A DNA stretch of 64,000 bases from JAJYUU01 sp963822955 (GCA_963822955.1 CAWGJS010000002.1:1178001-1242000), one strand, 5' to 3'. Positions 36,082-46,099 are shown, counted from the first letter of the stretch. The notes: generated by a model from the sequence alone, not told the origin. Program-made: numbers and translations.

Positions 36082-37269
36082 ATGAATGATCTGCCAGACG
36101 TCGTCGTACTGTCCGCAGTGCGGACGGCCATCGGCCGGTACGGCGGCGGCCTGGCCGGCGTCCCGCCGTGCGACCTTGCCGCGACAGTAGTCCGGGAGGC
36201 AGTGCGGCGGGCCGGCGTTGAGCCCGCCGAGGTCGGCCACGCGGTCTTCGGCCACGTGATTCACACCGAGGCAAGAGACATGTACCTGGGCCGGGTCGCC
36301 GCAGTCAACGGCGGGCTGCCTGTCACCACGCCGGCCTTCACCGTCAACCGACTCTGCGGCAGCGGACTGCAGGCGATCGTCTCGGCCGCCCAGGCAATCC
36401 AGCTCGGTGATGCGGATGCCGCGGTAGCGGGCGGCGTCGAGTCGATGAGCCGCAGCCAGTACTGGCTGCCGGGATTGCGCTGGGGCCAGCGGATGCGCGA
36501 CGGCGTGACCGTCGACGCCATGGTCGGAGCGCTAACCGACCCGTTCGACGGCTGCCACATGGGCGTGACAGCGGAGAACGTCGCGCGCGAGTTCGGGATC
36601 TCGCGCGCTGCTCAGGACGCACTGGCGGTCCAGAGCCACCAACGGGCGGCAGCCGCGGCAGCCGCTGGCTACTTCACCGAGCAGATAACTCCCGTCGAGG
36701 CGCCCGCGAAGAAAGGAACCGTCAGCGTGGTGGCTGACGAGCACATCCGGCCGGATGCCTCCGCCGAGGGCATGGCCAGGCTACGCCCGGCATTCGCCGA
36801 CGACGGCACGGTGACAGCCGGGAACGCTGCAGGAGTCAACGACGCGGCCGCCGCCGTCATCCTTGCCAGCGGTGATTACGCCAGCCGCCACGGGCAGGCG
36901 CCTCTTGGCCGTCTCGTCGCCTACAGTCACGCTGGTGTGGAGCCGAGAATCATGGGCATCGGCCCGGTGCCAGCCGTCAGGCTGGTGCTGGAGCGCGCGG
37001 GCCTCAAGGTAGACGAGATCGATGTGTTCGAGGTGAACGAGGCGTTTGCCGCCCAGGCGCTGGCCGTCGTCCGCGAGCTTGGCCTGCCGCCGGAGAAAAC
37101 CAATCCGAACGGCAGCGGCATCTCGCTCGGTCACCCTCTTGGCGCTACTGGCGCCGTCCTCGTCGTCAAGGCGCTGTACGAGCTCAGGCGGATAGCCGGC
37201 CGGTACGCGCTGGTAACCATGTGCATCGGCGGCGGCCAGGGCATTGCCGCGATCTTCGAGCGAGCATGA
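36082..37269 (+). CDS. phaA: Acetyl-CoA C-acetyltransferase (beta-ketothiolase)
   Basis: 395 residues. The acyl-accepting Cys sits in RLCGSGLQ (about residue 91), His in LGHPLGATGA (about 350) and the second Cys in MCIGGGQG (about 380), the complete thiolase triad at the usual positions. It condenses two acetyl-CoA to acetoacetyl-CoA, the first step of polyhydroxybutyrate synthesis. The ATG at 36082 has GAGAGGGA upstream; it begins 11 bp after phaB and its stop overlaps the phaC start (ATGA). Confidence 0.93.
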   Translation: MNDLPDVVVLSAVRTAIGRYGGGLAGVPPCDLAATVVREAVRRAGVEPAEVGHAVFGHVIHTEARDMYLGRVAAVNGGLPVTTPAFTVNRLCGSGLQAIVSAAQAIQLGDADAAVAGGVESMSRSQYWLPGLRWGQRMRDGVTVDAMVGALTDPFDGCHMGVTAENVAREFGISRAAQDALAVQSHQRAAAAAAAGYFTEQITPVEAPAKKGTVSVVADEHIRPDASAEGMARLRPAFADDGTVTAGNAAGVNDAAAAVILASGDYASRHGQAPLGRLVAYSHAGVEPRIMGIGPVPAVRLVLERAGLKVDEIDVFEVNEAFAAQALAVVRELGLPPEKTNPNGSGISLGHPLGATGAVLVVKALYELRRIAGRYALVTMCIGGGQGIAAIFERA

Positions 37270-38975
37270 CCAGGCACGAGGCGGCCTGGGAGGCTGCGGA
37301 GGCAGCTGCCGAGGCACTGGCGCCGGAGGCAGACCAGTTCGCATCGCTGGACCTGGCTGGCTTCGGCGAGTCGCTGGCCAGCGTGCTGACGCGCGCAGCG
37401 GGGCATCCCGGTGACGCCGCCGCCGTGCTGCGGTACTGGGCCAGCATGGCCCGGATCGGGCCGGTGACCGCGGCGCGCTGGCTAGGGTCGCAGGCAGAGC
37501 CGCCCGTTCCCGTCAGTGAGGATAAGCGGTTCGCTGACCGCTCATGGAGTGACAATCCAGCGTTCTTCGCACTCCGGCAGGCGTACCTGGCCGGCATCCA
37601 GCTCGCGGCTGATGTCCGCGCGGCTGGTGCCGGCGAGGCCGCAGCCGACGCGAAGGCAGGGCTCGCCGCTGACTTCCTGCTGGACGCTCTAGCGCCGACG
37701 AACTTCCTGCTCACCAACCCGGCCGCAATGAAGCGGGCGATGGAGACCGGGGGGGCCAGCCTAGCGGCAGGCGCCGGGCATTTTCTCGATGACCTGCTGC
37801 GCAACGGCGGGCGCCCGCGCCAGGTGGACACAAGCCACTTCAGGATCGGCGAGAACATGGCGGCTACGCCGGGAAAGGTGGTGTTCAGGAACGAGCTCAT
37901 GGAGCTCATTCAGTACGCGCCGCAGACACCCAAGGTCCGCGCCGTCCCGATGCTGGCCAGCCCGCCGTGGATCAACAAGTACTACATCATGGACCTGGCA
38001 CCGGGACGCAGTTTCATCGAGTGGGCAGTCCAGCACGAGCGCACGGTCTTCGCCATCTCCTACCGCAACCCGGACACATCCATGCGCGGCGTAACCCTGG
38101 ACGACTACCTGATCCATGGGCCTTCGAAGGCACTCGACGTCATCGCAGATATCACCGGCGCCCCGAAAATCGACATCACCGGGCTGTGCCTCGGCGGAGC
38201 GCTGACCGGCATGCTGGCGGCTTACCTCGCCGGAACTGGCGATGACCGGGTCGGCTCTATCACACTGCTGAACACCATGCTCGACTACAGTGAGCCGGGC
38301 GTGCTCGGGGCCTTCACCGACGAGCAGACGGTCGCGCGGCTTGAGCGCCAGATGGCGGAGAAGGGCTACCTGGAAGGCAGCCAGATGGCCGGCACCTTCG
38401 ACCTGCTGCGGGCCAACGACCTCATCTTCAGCTACGTGGTGTCGGGCTGGCTCATGGGCCAGGATCCCCCGGCTTTCGACCTGCTGGCCTGGAACGCCGA
38501 CAGCACCCGGCTGCCGGCCGCGATGCACTCCTTCTACCTGCGCTGCCTATACATCGGGAACGAGCTGGCCCGTGGCGACATGAAGCTGGCCGGCCGGCCG
38601 CTGCAGCTATCGCAGGTAAAGAACGACGCGTACGTGGTGGGTGCCGTCAACGACCACATCGTGCCCTGGCATGCCTCGTATCGGGCCACCGGTCTGCTGG
38701 GAGGTGACGTCCGGTACGTGCTGTCCAGCGGCGGCCACGTCGCCGGCATCGTCAACCCGCCGGGGCCGAAGCCATGGTATGAGACGGGCGACAACACCAA
38801 CCCGGCTGACGGGGACAGCTGGCGAGTGGCGGCCACGAGGCAGGCTGGCTCCTGGTGGGAGGACTGGACCAAGTGGTCCCAGGCACGCGCCGGCGACCGC
38901 GTCCGGCCGCCAGGCATGGGCAGCAGGCTGAACCCGGCCGCGGGTGACGCACCCGGCGACTATGTCCTCGGCTGA
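37266..38975 (+). CDS. phaC: Polyhydroxyalkanoate synthase, class I
   Basis: 569 residues, the class I length. The catalytic triad is visible: Cys in the lipase-like box GLCLGG (about residue 308), Asp in GAVNDHIVPW (about 461) and His in SGGHVAGIVNPPG (about 490). Polymerises (R)-3-hydroxybutyryl-CoA on the surface of PHB granules. Start ATG at 37266 overlaps the thiolase stop, so thiolase and synthase are translationally coupled. No phasin or depolymerase gene is seen nearby, though the following alpha/beta hydrolase might have a related role. Confidence 0.93.
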   Translation: MTRHEAAWEAAEAAAEALAPEADQFASLDLAGFGESLASVLTRAAGHPGDAAAVLRYWASMARIGPVTAARWLGSQAEPPVPVSEDKRFADRSWSDNPAFFALRQAYLAGIQLAADVRAAGAGEAAADAKAGLAADFLLDALAPTNFLLTNPAAMKRAMETGGASLAAGAGHFLDDLLRNGGRPRQVDTSHFRIGENMAATPGKVVFRNELMELIQYAPQTPKVRAVPMLASPPWINKYYIMDLAPGRSFIEWAVQHERTVFAISYRNPDTSMRGVTLDDYLIHGPSKALDVIADITGAPKIDITGLCLGGALTGMLAAYLAGTGDDRVGSITLLNTMLDYSEPGVLGAFTDEQTVARLERQMAEKGYLEGSQMAGTFDLLRANDLIFSYVVSGWLMGQDPPAFDLLAWNADSTRLPAAMHSFYLRCLYIGNELARGDMKLAGRPLQLSQVKNDAYVVGAVNDHIVPWHASYRATGLLGGDVRYVLSSGGHVAGIVNPPGPKPWYETGDNTNPADGDSWRVAATRQAGSWWEDWTKWSQARAGDRVRPPGMGSRLNPAAGDAPGDYVLG

Positions 38976-38998
38976 CGCCGGCCCGTGAGAGGCGTGAC

Positions 38999-39907
38999 AT
39001 GAGGACGCGGTACGCCCGGAACGGTGAGTTGCGGATCGCCTACGAGCTCCGCGGAAAGCTCCACTGGCAGCGGCCGTGGCTAGTTCTGGTCCAGGGGATG
39101 GGTTTCGACCGCCACGGATGGGACCCGGTAGCGCGGAAGCTGCGCCGCCATTTCCGGCTTGTGCTGGTGGACAACCGGGGAAGCGGGCTCAGCGACCTGC
39201 CAGCCGGCTCGTTTAGCGTCGCCGACATGGCTGGCGATGTCATCGCCGTGCTCGACGACGCAGGTGTCCGCCGAGCCCACACGATGGGCGTGAGCCTCGG
39301 CGGCATGATGGCTCAGGAACTGGCCGTCGACCACCCGGATCGGGTCGATGGGCTCGTCCTGGTGTCCACGATGCCCGGCTGGCCTTTCGCATTCCCCATG
39401 CCGGCCGTCTCCGTGCGGCTGTTCGCGGCGACAAGGAGCATGACTCGCGAGGCTGCGTTGCGCCGGCACGCGGAGAACGCCCTCTCGGCGTACACCATCG
39501 AGCGCCAGCCAGAAGTCGTAGACCGCCTCGTCGACGTCCAGCGCTCCCGGCAGGCCGACCCCAGAGCGGTGTCGGCCCAGGCAGCCGCTGGCGCGCGCTA
39601 CGCCGGCCGCCTGCGGCAAACGCGCATCCGCGCACGCACGCTGGTCGTGCAGGGCACGGCGGACACCGTGGTCGACCCTGGCAACGGCAAGCTGCTCGCG
39701 GATCGCATCCCTGGCGCCCAGCTCATGATCTTCCCAGATCTCGGCCATCTGCTGTTCTGGCAGGATCCAGACGGCTTCGCGACCGCCGTCATCTCGTTCC
39801 TGCTGAACACCGGCGGGAACGAGGGAACCCAATCCACCGCAGCGCCCGGCGCGAGATCTGGCGACAGCCGCGCAACGGCGGCTTATCAGTGCGTGCGTGC
39901 ACCGTGA
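38999..39907 (+). CDS. Alpha/beta hydrolase
   Basis: 302 residues. Nucleophile elbow GVSLGGMM (Ser about residue 99), an acid in GTADTVVDPGN (about 220-225) and His in FPDLGHLLFW form a normal triad. Lies 23 bp after phaC and overlaps the acetate kinase start by 4 bp, so it is an operon member. It could be a PHB or hydroxybutyryl-ester hydrolase or a thioesterase linking PHB and acetate branches; the sequence alone only shows a general esterase-type fold. Confidence 0.82.
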   Translation: MRTRYARNGELRIAYELRGKLHWQRPWLVLVQGMGFDRHGWDPVARKLRRHFRLVLVDNRGSGLSDLPAGSFSVADMAGDVIAVLDDAGVRRAHTMGVSLGGMMAQELAVDHPDRVDGLVLVSTMPGWPFAFPMPAVSVRLFAATRSMTREAALRRHAENALSAYTIERQPEVVDRLVDVQRSRQADPRAVSAQAAAGARYAGRLRQTRIRARTLVVQGTADTVVDPGNGKLLADRIPGAQLMIFPDLGHLLFWQDPDGFATAVISFLLNTGGNEGTQSTAAPGARSGDSRATAAYQCVRAP

Positions 39908-41109
39908 GTGGGCCAGGAAGCTTGGTGCTGGTGCTCAACTCGGGCAGTTCGTCAGTCAAGTTCGCCCTCGTGCGCGCAGGCACTGGTAAGCGTCTGATGG
40001 CGGGAATGGGCGAGCGGCTCGGCACGCCCGAAGCGGTGCTGCGGGTTCACAGGTTCCCGGCGCCAGCAGTTGACGAAAGGCTTCCCTACGGCACCCACCA
40101 GGCTGTGGTGACCAGAGTGCTTGAGCACGCGACTGCAGCCCTGGACGGCGGCGTTCGCCTGCTGGGGGCAGGTCACCGGGTGGTGCACGGCGGAGAACAG
40201 TTCAGTTCCTCGATCCTCGTGAACGACGCGGTGATCGCCGCGTTGCGCTCGTTTAGTCACCTGGCGCCTCTGCATAACCCGGCGAATCTCGCCGGCATCG
40301 AGGCCGTGCGCGCCGTAATGCCAGACTTGCCGCAAGTCGCCGTGTTCGACACCGCGTTTCATCAGACGATGCCGCCGCACGCTTTCCGCTATGCAGCGCC
40401 CGAGGAGTGGTACACGCGGTACGCCGTGCGCCGATACGGGTTTCACGGCACCAGTCACCGATTCGTCAGCGAGCGTGCCGCGGCCATGCTCGGCCGCCCG
40501 CTCCGCGAGCTCAGGCTGGTCACGGCGCACCTCGGCAACGGGTGCAGCGCTTCCGCAGTACGGGACGGCGCGTCTGTGGACACCACCATGGGCCTGACCC
40601 CGCTCGAGGGGCTGGTGATGGGGACCCGCTCCGGCGACGTGGATCCTGGCCTTCTCGGCTTCATGGCCGAGCGCACCGGGATGAGTGTCGACAAGCTCAC
40701 CCACGCCCTGAACGTGGACAGCGGGCTTCAGGGCCTGGCGGGCGTGGGTAACGACATGCGGACGGTCGTCGCCGCGGCCGCGGAGGGCAACGAACGCGCG
40801 CTGCTCGCCCTGGAGGTTTTTGTGTACCGGCTGGCCAAGGCGATTGCGGGGCTGGTCGTCGCGCTGGAGCGGCTCGACGCGCTGGTCTTCACCGGCGGCA
40901 TCGGCGAGAACAGCGCTGTCGTCCGCAGCCTGGTGCTCAGCCGCCTGGGTTTCCTCGGCCTGGCAGCGGAGGCCGAGGCCAACGCCGCCCACGGCCGACA
41001 CACGGGCGGGCGTGTCAGTCTTGCCGGCCCGGTCGTAGCGCTCGTCGTCCCCACGGACGAGGAGCTGATGATCGCTCGCGATACCGCCCACGTGATCGCG
41101 GGTGGCTGA
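39904..41109 (+). CDS. ackA: Acetate kinase
   Basis: 401 residues. N-terminal VLVLNSGSSSVKFAL, FDTAFHQTMP, RYGFHGTSHRFV, the phosphate-binding AHLGNGCS and the C-terminal FTGGIGENSAVVR are all family signatures. Interconverts acetyl phosphate plus ADP with acetate plus ATP. The GTG at 39904 overlaps the hydrolase stop (GTGA); upstream sequence is unlike the family. It runs into pta with 31 bp spacing. Confidence 0.94.
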   Translation: MSGPGSLVLVLNSGSSSVKFALVRAGTGKRLMAGMGERLGTPEAVLRVHRFPAPAVDERLPYGTHQAVVTRVLEHATAALDGGVRLLGAGHRVVHGGEQFSSSILVNDAVIAALRSFSHLAPLHNPANLAGIEAVRAVMPDLPQVAVFDTAFHQTMPPHAFRYAAPEEWYTRYAVRRYGFHGTSHRFVSERAAAMLGRPLRELRLVTAHLGNGCSASAVRDGASVDTTMGLTPLEGLVMGTRSGDVDPGLLGFMAERTGMSVDKLTHALNVDSGLQGLAGVGNDMRTVVAAAAEGNERALLALEVFVYRLAKAIAGLVVALERLDALVFTGGIGENSAVVRSLVLSRLGFLGLAAEAEANAAHGRHTGGRVSLAGPVVALVVPTDEELMIARDTAHVIAGG

Positions 41110-41140
41110 CCATGCTCGCCAGTCGGCAAGGAGGAACGTC

Positions 41141-43273
41141 ATGGTCCGTAGCCTGCTAATTGTGCCGACCAGCGCGGGCGTTGGCCTGGCCAGGACGGCC
41201 CTCGGGCTCGTACGGGCCCTCGACCGGCAGGGCGTCAACGTCGCCTTCGTCAAGCCGGTGGCGCAGCCGCGGGCCGACGGCAGTCCCGACCGCTCGGTCG
41301 GACTCGCAGCGGCCATAACTTCGCTCCGTCCCCCAGATCCGCTGTCCACCGCCGAGCTAGAGCAGCAGCTCGCGAGGCGCGGGCTGCACGCCGCGCTTGA
41401 GAAGATCATCGCAGTCCTGGAGCCTGTGCATAACCGGTCCGATGTTGTCGTCGTGGAGGCACTCACCCCGGGCCCGGCGAGGCTGTACGCCATCGAGATC
41501 AATCAGGCGCTGGCCCGCGCGCTCGACGCCGACGTCCTCCTGGTCGCAAGCTGGCCGGCACCGGGCGCAAGAAGCGGCGAGGACCACACCCATCGCACGT
41601 CGGAGCCGGGGCTAGACGCGATCGCGGCCGTCGTCGAGAACTTGGCTGAGACACTCGTTATCGCGGCGAGCGGGTACTGGTCTGGTGAGCATGTGCGCGT
41701 GGTCGGCTGCGTGGTCAATGGCGTGCCTGAGGATCCGTCTGCGACAGCGCAGCTGCGCGAGATCCTGGAACAGCGCGGGCTGCGACTCCGCGCTGCGGTA
41801 CCGCTTCGCCCGGAGCTGACCTGGCTGCGAGTGCGCGACCTCGTCCGGGAGCTGGATCCGAAGGTGCTCAGCGAGGGGGATCTGTCCAGGCGCATCAAGG
41901 ACGTGGCGGTTTTCGCCCAGGGCGTCCCGGACGGCCTCCGCGTGCTCACAGAGGGCAGGCTCGTGATGGTTCCTGGCGATCGCCACGACGTCGTCATGGC
42001 CGCCTGCCTGGCCGAGCTGAACGAAACGCATCTGGCGGCCCTGCTCCTCACCGCTGGGATCATGCCGGACCCGCGGGTCTGGGAACTTACCCGGGCTGCG
42101 TTCGCGACTGGCCTGCCCATACTCATGGTCGACGACGACAGCTACCAGACGGCGGCGCGGGTAGCTGACCTCGATCCCGGACTGCCGGTAGACGACCTGG
42201 AACGGATCGAGGGCGTGACGGACAGCATCGCCGATGAGCTGGATACGGCCTGGCTCGAGTCGCTTCCCGGCTCCGCCCGGTCCCGCCGCCTGAGCCCGGC
42301 CGCCTTCCGGTACCGGCTGGTCGAGCTAGCTCGCGCCGCCGGCGCGCGTGTCGTCCTGCCCGAGGGCACCGAGCCGCGCATCGTGCAGGCCGCGGTCGCG
42401 TGCGCGGAGCGGGGCATCGCCCGCAGCGTGCTGCTGGGATCGCCAGATGAGGTGGCTAGGCTGGCCCGCAGCCTCGGGCTGCGGCTGCCCGACGGCGTCT
42501 CGGTGGTCGACCCCCAGAGCGTCGCCGAGCGCTATGTCGCCCCGCTGGCTCAGCTTCGGCAGCACCGTGGCTGGACCGAGGAGATCGCACGCGAGCACCT
42601 CGGCGATCCGATCGTGGTCGGCACCATGATGCTCCAGCAGGGTGAAGTTGACGGCATGGTGGCCGGCGCGGTCCACACCACATCAGCCACGGTCCGCCCC
42701 GCCTTGCAGATCCTGGGCACCATGCCCGGCAGTCGCCTAGTGTCGTCGGTGTTCTTCATGTGCCTGCCTGACGAAGTGGTCATCTACGGCGACTGCGCCA
42801 TCAACCCGCAGCCCGGTGCCGACGATCTCGCCGACATCGCCATCCAGAGCGCAGCATCGGCACGGACCTTCGGCATCGAGCCCAGGGTCGCGACGATCAG
42901 CTTCAGCACCGGTACCTCGGGCTCTGGCAGCAATGTCGACAAGGTCGCCGAGGCAACCCGGATTGTCCGCGAACGCGCACCCCAACTGGCCGTCGACGGC
43001 CCCCTGCAGTACGACGCCGCTGCGGTCGCCTCGGTGGGGCAAACAAAGCGGCCCGGCAGCCCGGTGGCAGGGCGTGCCAACGTGTTCATCTTCCCCGACC
43101 TGGACACCGGCAACACGACATACAAAGCCGTGCAGCGGAGCGCACAGATGGTAAGCGTTGGCCCGATGCTGCAAGGCCTGGCCAAACCGGTGAATGACCT
43201 CAGCCGCGGTGACCTCGTGGACGACATCATCTACACGCTGGCACTGACTGCGATCCAGTCGCGCCGCAGGTAG
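41141..43273 (+). CDS. pta: Phosphate acetyltransferase, long form
   Basis: 710 residues. An N-terminal P-loop-like/BioD-like domain (SLLIVPTSAGVGLARTALGL; about 1-190), a middle DRTGG-type domain (about 210-330) and the C-terminal PTA_PTB catalytic domain (about 385-705; VVLPEGTEPRIVQAA, FSTGTSGSGSNVDKV, VFIFPDLDTGNTTYKAVQRSA). It makes acetyl phosphate from acetyl-CoA. Long-form enzymes are often allosteric through the N-terminal region. The ATG at 41141 follows AAGGAGGAACGTC and is preferred over the in-frame ATG at 41102, which would overlap ackA. With ackA it gives ATP from surplus acetyl-CoA. Confidence 0.94.
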   Translation: MVRSLLIVPTSAGVGLARTALGLVRALDRQGVNVAFVKPVAQPRADGSPDRSVGLAAAITSLRPPDPLSTAELEQQLARRGLHAALEKIIAVLEPVHNRSDVVVVEALTPGPARLYAIEINQALARALDADVLLVASWPAPGARSGEDHTHRTSEPGLDAIAAVVENLAETLVIAASGYWSGEHVRVVGCVVNGVPEDPSATAQLREILEQRGLRLRAAVPLRPELTWLRVRDLVRELDPKVLSEGDLSRRIKDVAVFAQGVPDGLRVLTEGRLVMVPGDRHDVVMAACLAELNETHLAALLLTAGIMPDPRVWELTRAAFATGLPILMVDDDSYQTAARVADLDPGLPVDDLERIEGVTDSIADELDTAWLESLPGSARSRRLSPAAFRYRLVELARAAGARVVLPEGTEPRIVQAAVACAERGIARSVLLGSPDEVARLARSLGLRLPDGVSVVDPQSVAERYVAPLAQLRQHRGWTEEIAREHLGDPIVVGTMMLQQGEVDGMVAGAVHTTSATVRPALQILGTMPGSRLVSSVFFMCLPDEVVIYGDCAINPQPGADDLADIAIQSAASARTFGIEPRVATISFSTGTSGSGSNVDKVAEATRIVRERAPQLAVDGPLQYDAAAVASVGQTKRPGSPVAGRANVFIFPDLDTGNTTYKAVQRSAQMVSVGPMLQGLAKPVNDLSRGDLVDDIIYTLALTAIQSRRR

Positions 43274-43341
43274 CAGGCGTGCGCCGAGTCCGCGCACGCC
43301 TGCGGTCCCGAGGGAGCAGGACCAGCGCCGGCCCTGCTCCC
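43274..43341. terminator. Two consecutive strong hairpins after pta
   Basis: Perfect 11-bp stem (43274-43284 with 43292-43302, 7-nt loop) starting right after the pta stop, then a perfect 9-bp stem (43312-43320 with 43333-43341). They lie between pta (+) and the aldehyde dehydrogenase gene (-), stopping both. Confidence 0.82.
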
Positions 43342-43356
43342 GGTAACTGCTCCTGC

Positions 43357-44680
43357 TTACAGCTGGATGGTCACGGCCTTGACTTCGGTGTAGTTGTTCA
43401 GGACCTCGTGGCCCATCTCGCGGCCCCAGCCTGACTGCTTGTATCCGCCGAACGGCAGCGCCGCGTCGAACACGTTATAGCAGTTGATCCAGACGGTACC
43501 GGCGCGGAGCTTCTTAGCCAGCGCGTGGGCCTTGGAGATATCCCTGGTCCAGATGCCAGCGCCCAGTCCGTACTCGGAGTCGTTGGCGAGCTTGGCGATC
43601 TCATCCAGGTCGCTGAACGGCGACGCCACCAGTACCGGACCGAAGATTTCCTCGCGCACGACCTTCATATCGGGCCGGGTGTTGGTGAGCACCGTCGGCT
43701 CGATGAAGTAGCCGCGGTCGCCATACCGGCCGCCGCCCGCCAGCGCGGTCGCGCCGTCAGACTTCCCGGACTCCAGGAACCCGCTCACTCGGCGGAACTG
43801 CTCCTCCGACACCAGCGGGCCCATCTGCGTTCCCGGCTCCATCCCAGGTCCCAGCTTGATTGACTTGGCGATCGCGGCGACGCCGTCGACAACCTCGTCG
43901 TACCTGCTCTGCTGGACGTACAGGCGAGATCCGGCCACGCAGCACTGCCCGTGGTTGAAGAAGATCGCATTGGCCGCTCCCTCGATGGCGGCGGGCCCTG
44001 CGTCGTCGAAGACGACGTTGGGGCTCTTGCCGCCGAGCTCGAGGGTCAGCTTCTTCAGGTTGCTGGCCCCCGCGGCGGCGACGATCAGCTTGCCGACGTC
44101 GGTGGAGCCGGTGCACGCGACCTTGTCCACGTCGGGGTGCGCGGCCAGCGCGGCGCCGGCGGTCTCGCCGAAGCCCGTCACCACGTTCACAACGCCGTCG
44201 GGCACGCCGGCGTCGGCCATCAGCCCGGCGAGCCGCAGCGCGGTCAGCGAGGTCTGCTCGGCAGGCTTGAGCACCACGCAGTTGCCGGTGGCCAGCGCGG
44301 GACCGAGCTTCCATGCCGCCATCAGCAGCGGGAAGTTCCACGGAATGATCTGGCCCACCACGCCCAGCGGCTCGCGCAGCGTGTAGGAGTGGAAGCTAGC
44401 TCCTGGCATGTATGGCACCGAGATGTTGATCGAGTTGCCCTCGATCTTCGTGGCCCAGCCGGCCAATGTAATGGAACAGGTCGGCGGCCAGTGGGACGTC
44501 CGCGGCCTGCGCCACAGCAAACGGCTTGCCGTTGTCGAGCGACTCGAACTGAGCGAGTTCGTCGGCGTGCTCGAGGATCAGGTCACCGATACGCCAGATG
44601 ATCCTGCCGCGCTCGGAAGGCGTCATCCTCGACCATGGGCCAGACTCGAACGCCTTGCGCGCGGCTTCGTGCCGTGTGCC
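43357..44680 (-). pseudogene. Aldehyde dehydrogenase, N-terminus missing and one frameshift
   Basis: The main frame encodes about 385 residues of an NAD-dependent aldehyde dehydrogenase: EPLGVVGQIIPWNFPLLMA, KLTLELGGKSPN with the general-base Glu, and GQCCVAGSR with the catalytic Cys. An extra G in the TTGGCC stretch near 44461-44465 separates it from a further 60-70 residues (KAFESGPWSR, then GRIIWRIGDLILEHADELA) in the next frame. Homology stops at about 44680 behind an in-frame stop, so roughly the first 60 residues are gone. If the frameshift is a sequencing error the protein is still truncated. Confidence 0.82.
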
Positions 44681-45019
44681 TCACCATCGTTCACGTCGGC
44701 GTGGTCGTGACCAGCCGCAGGCAGCCGAGGTTTCTGCGCCGCGGCGTCGCCTGACAGCAGGGCGAGGACGTCGGCGATGGCGGGTTCCTGGCTGGCGGGC
44801 TCGGGCAGCGCCAGGTGCGCCCGGATCTGGTAGTGGTTGCGGCGGCCGTGCTTGTGCTTGACGAGGTACCCGGCTGCGCGGTTAGGTCGGCGACGGTCGC
44901 GTGGGCGCTGCGCCCGGTGATGCCCGGCCGGGCCGCGGCGTTGCGCAGCCGCACGCCGGGTCGCGGGCGATACACAGCAGCACCCGGGCGTGGTTGGTGA
45001 GGAAGTTCCAGCTGTCCAT
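44681..45019 (-). pseudogene. Winged-helix regulator, two frameshifts
   Basis: Begins MDSWNFLTNHARVLLCIARDP. Changing frame after DP gives GVRLRNAAARPGITGRSAHATVADLT, and a second change gives AGYLVKHKHGRRNHYQIRAHL: together a MarR/ArsR-like winged helix including the recognition helix and beta wing. Both shifts are single bases in GC-rich tracts. The C-terminus runs into the truncated aldehyde dehydrogenase. The upstream 45020-45075 region is AT-rich with a TAGAAATATATTG core that could be its promoter. Confidence 0.6.
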
Positions 45020-45195
45020 CCTCAGAAACCTACCGCACGATTCTAGAAATATATTGCGCGTTTCTGGTTTCATGCGTACGCTGAGACCAGACCCGGACAG
45101 TCAGCAGCCGACGGCCGCAACCAGACCGGGTCATTCAGCGAGGCGCCCGGCCAGCCTTTCAGCGGCCCGCTCTCGCTGGCGAAGGACACACCGCC

Positions 45196-45423
45196 ATGAC
45201 CGACCAGCCACTACCCCAGGGCGCGACCACCACCTTGCCGCCGCAGTCAGCCAACGGCTCATCCCCCCAGCTGCCAGCAGCGCCGAGCCCGCCTGAGGCC
45301 AGCCGGATGCACACCCGGATCAGCGGCATAAGCGCCAGCCTCATCGCCGCCGCGGGAACCGGCCGGATCACCCAGCTGCGGCGCATCATGCGCCGCGACC
45401 GGCGCACGCCGCCGGCCAGCTGA
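45196..45423 (+). CDS. Small hypothetical protein
   Basis: 75 residues, Pro/Ala/Ser-rich N-terminus and a basic C-terminus (ITQLRRIMRRDRRT). A GAAGGA lies 8-10 nt before the ATG. No family recognised. Codon third positions are GC-rich like real genes here, but the length makes this uncertain. Confidence 0.3.
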   Translation: MTDQPLPQGATTTLPPQSANGSSPQLPAAPSPPEASRMHTRISGISASLIAAAGTGRITQLRRIMRRDRRTPPAS

Positions 45424-45565
45424 CACCAGCCACCACTAGGCCCCGGAACCATCCGGGACCATGCACGGCCAGGCAGGATCCATGCCGCGGGGCGGCCCCG
45501 TCCGGACAGCACCGGCTAGCAGCTCACGCGCAACCCACGCACGTCACTACCTGAAGGAGCCCGTC

Positions 45566-45886
45566 ATGGGCATCATCGCCTGGATCATCCTCGGACTAGC
45601 CGCAGGCCTGCTCGCCAACATGCTGATCCCCGGCAAAAGACAGCAAGGCCTCATCCTCACCTGCCTCATCGGCATCGCCGGAGCCCTCGGCGGCGGCTGG
45701 GCCGCCACCAAGATCTTCCACATCCACACCCTGCACGGCTTCTTCAACGCCTCCACCTGGCTCACCGCCATCGGCGGCGCAGCCATCCTCCTGCTCGCCT
45801 ACCACCTGGCCACCCGCCAGTCCGGCGGATCCCGGTCCGGCGGATCCAGATCCCGGTCCAGCCGCCGCCGGTACGCCCACCGCTGA
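45566..45886 (+). CDS. GlsB/YeaQ/YmgE-family stress-associated membrane protein
   Basis: 106 residues. Three hydrophobic segments: IIAWIILGLAAGLLANMLIP, then GLILTCLIGIAGALGGGWAAT and WLTAIGGAAILLLAYHLAT. The pattern is that of the transglycosylase-associated (YeaQ/GlsB) family of small inner-membrane proteins often linked to envelope stress. The basic Ser/Arg/Gly-rich tail (about 88-106) is an actinobacterial addition. ATG at 45566 has GAAGGAG upstream. Confidence 0.85.
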   Translation: MGIIAWIILGLAAGLLANMLIPGKRQQGLILTCLIGIAGALGGGWAATKIFHIHTLHGFFNASTWLTAIGGAAILLLAYHLATRQSGGSRSGGSRSRSSRRRYAHR

Positions 45887-46099
45887 GGTAGCCAGCCCTG
45901 GCCGGGACGGCGTTCCCGGGTACCCGGGCGGAGCGCGCCTGGCGGACCCAGTGCGGGTGCGAGGGCGAGGGCGAGCACAGTACAGGCGATGGTGTACACG
46001 GATCGCGAAGATGACAACCGGGACTTGAACGCGCCACACGCGCCACGCCACCAATAAGACCGGTAGTCAGATGCTGAGCCAGCCCGACCTGACGGAGCG

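Noticed and set aside
39952..41502. 516-residue open frame antisense to ackA and pta
   Set aside because: Spans two clear genes on the other strand and shows no domain of its own.
43274..43341. Riboswitch or attenuator after pta
   Set aside because: The hairpins follow a stop codon between convergent genes and are best explained as terminators.
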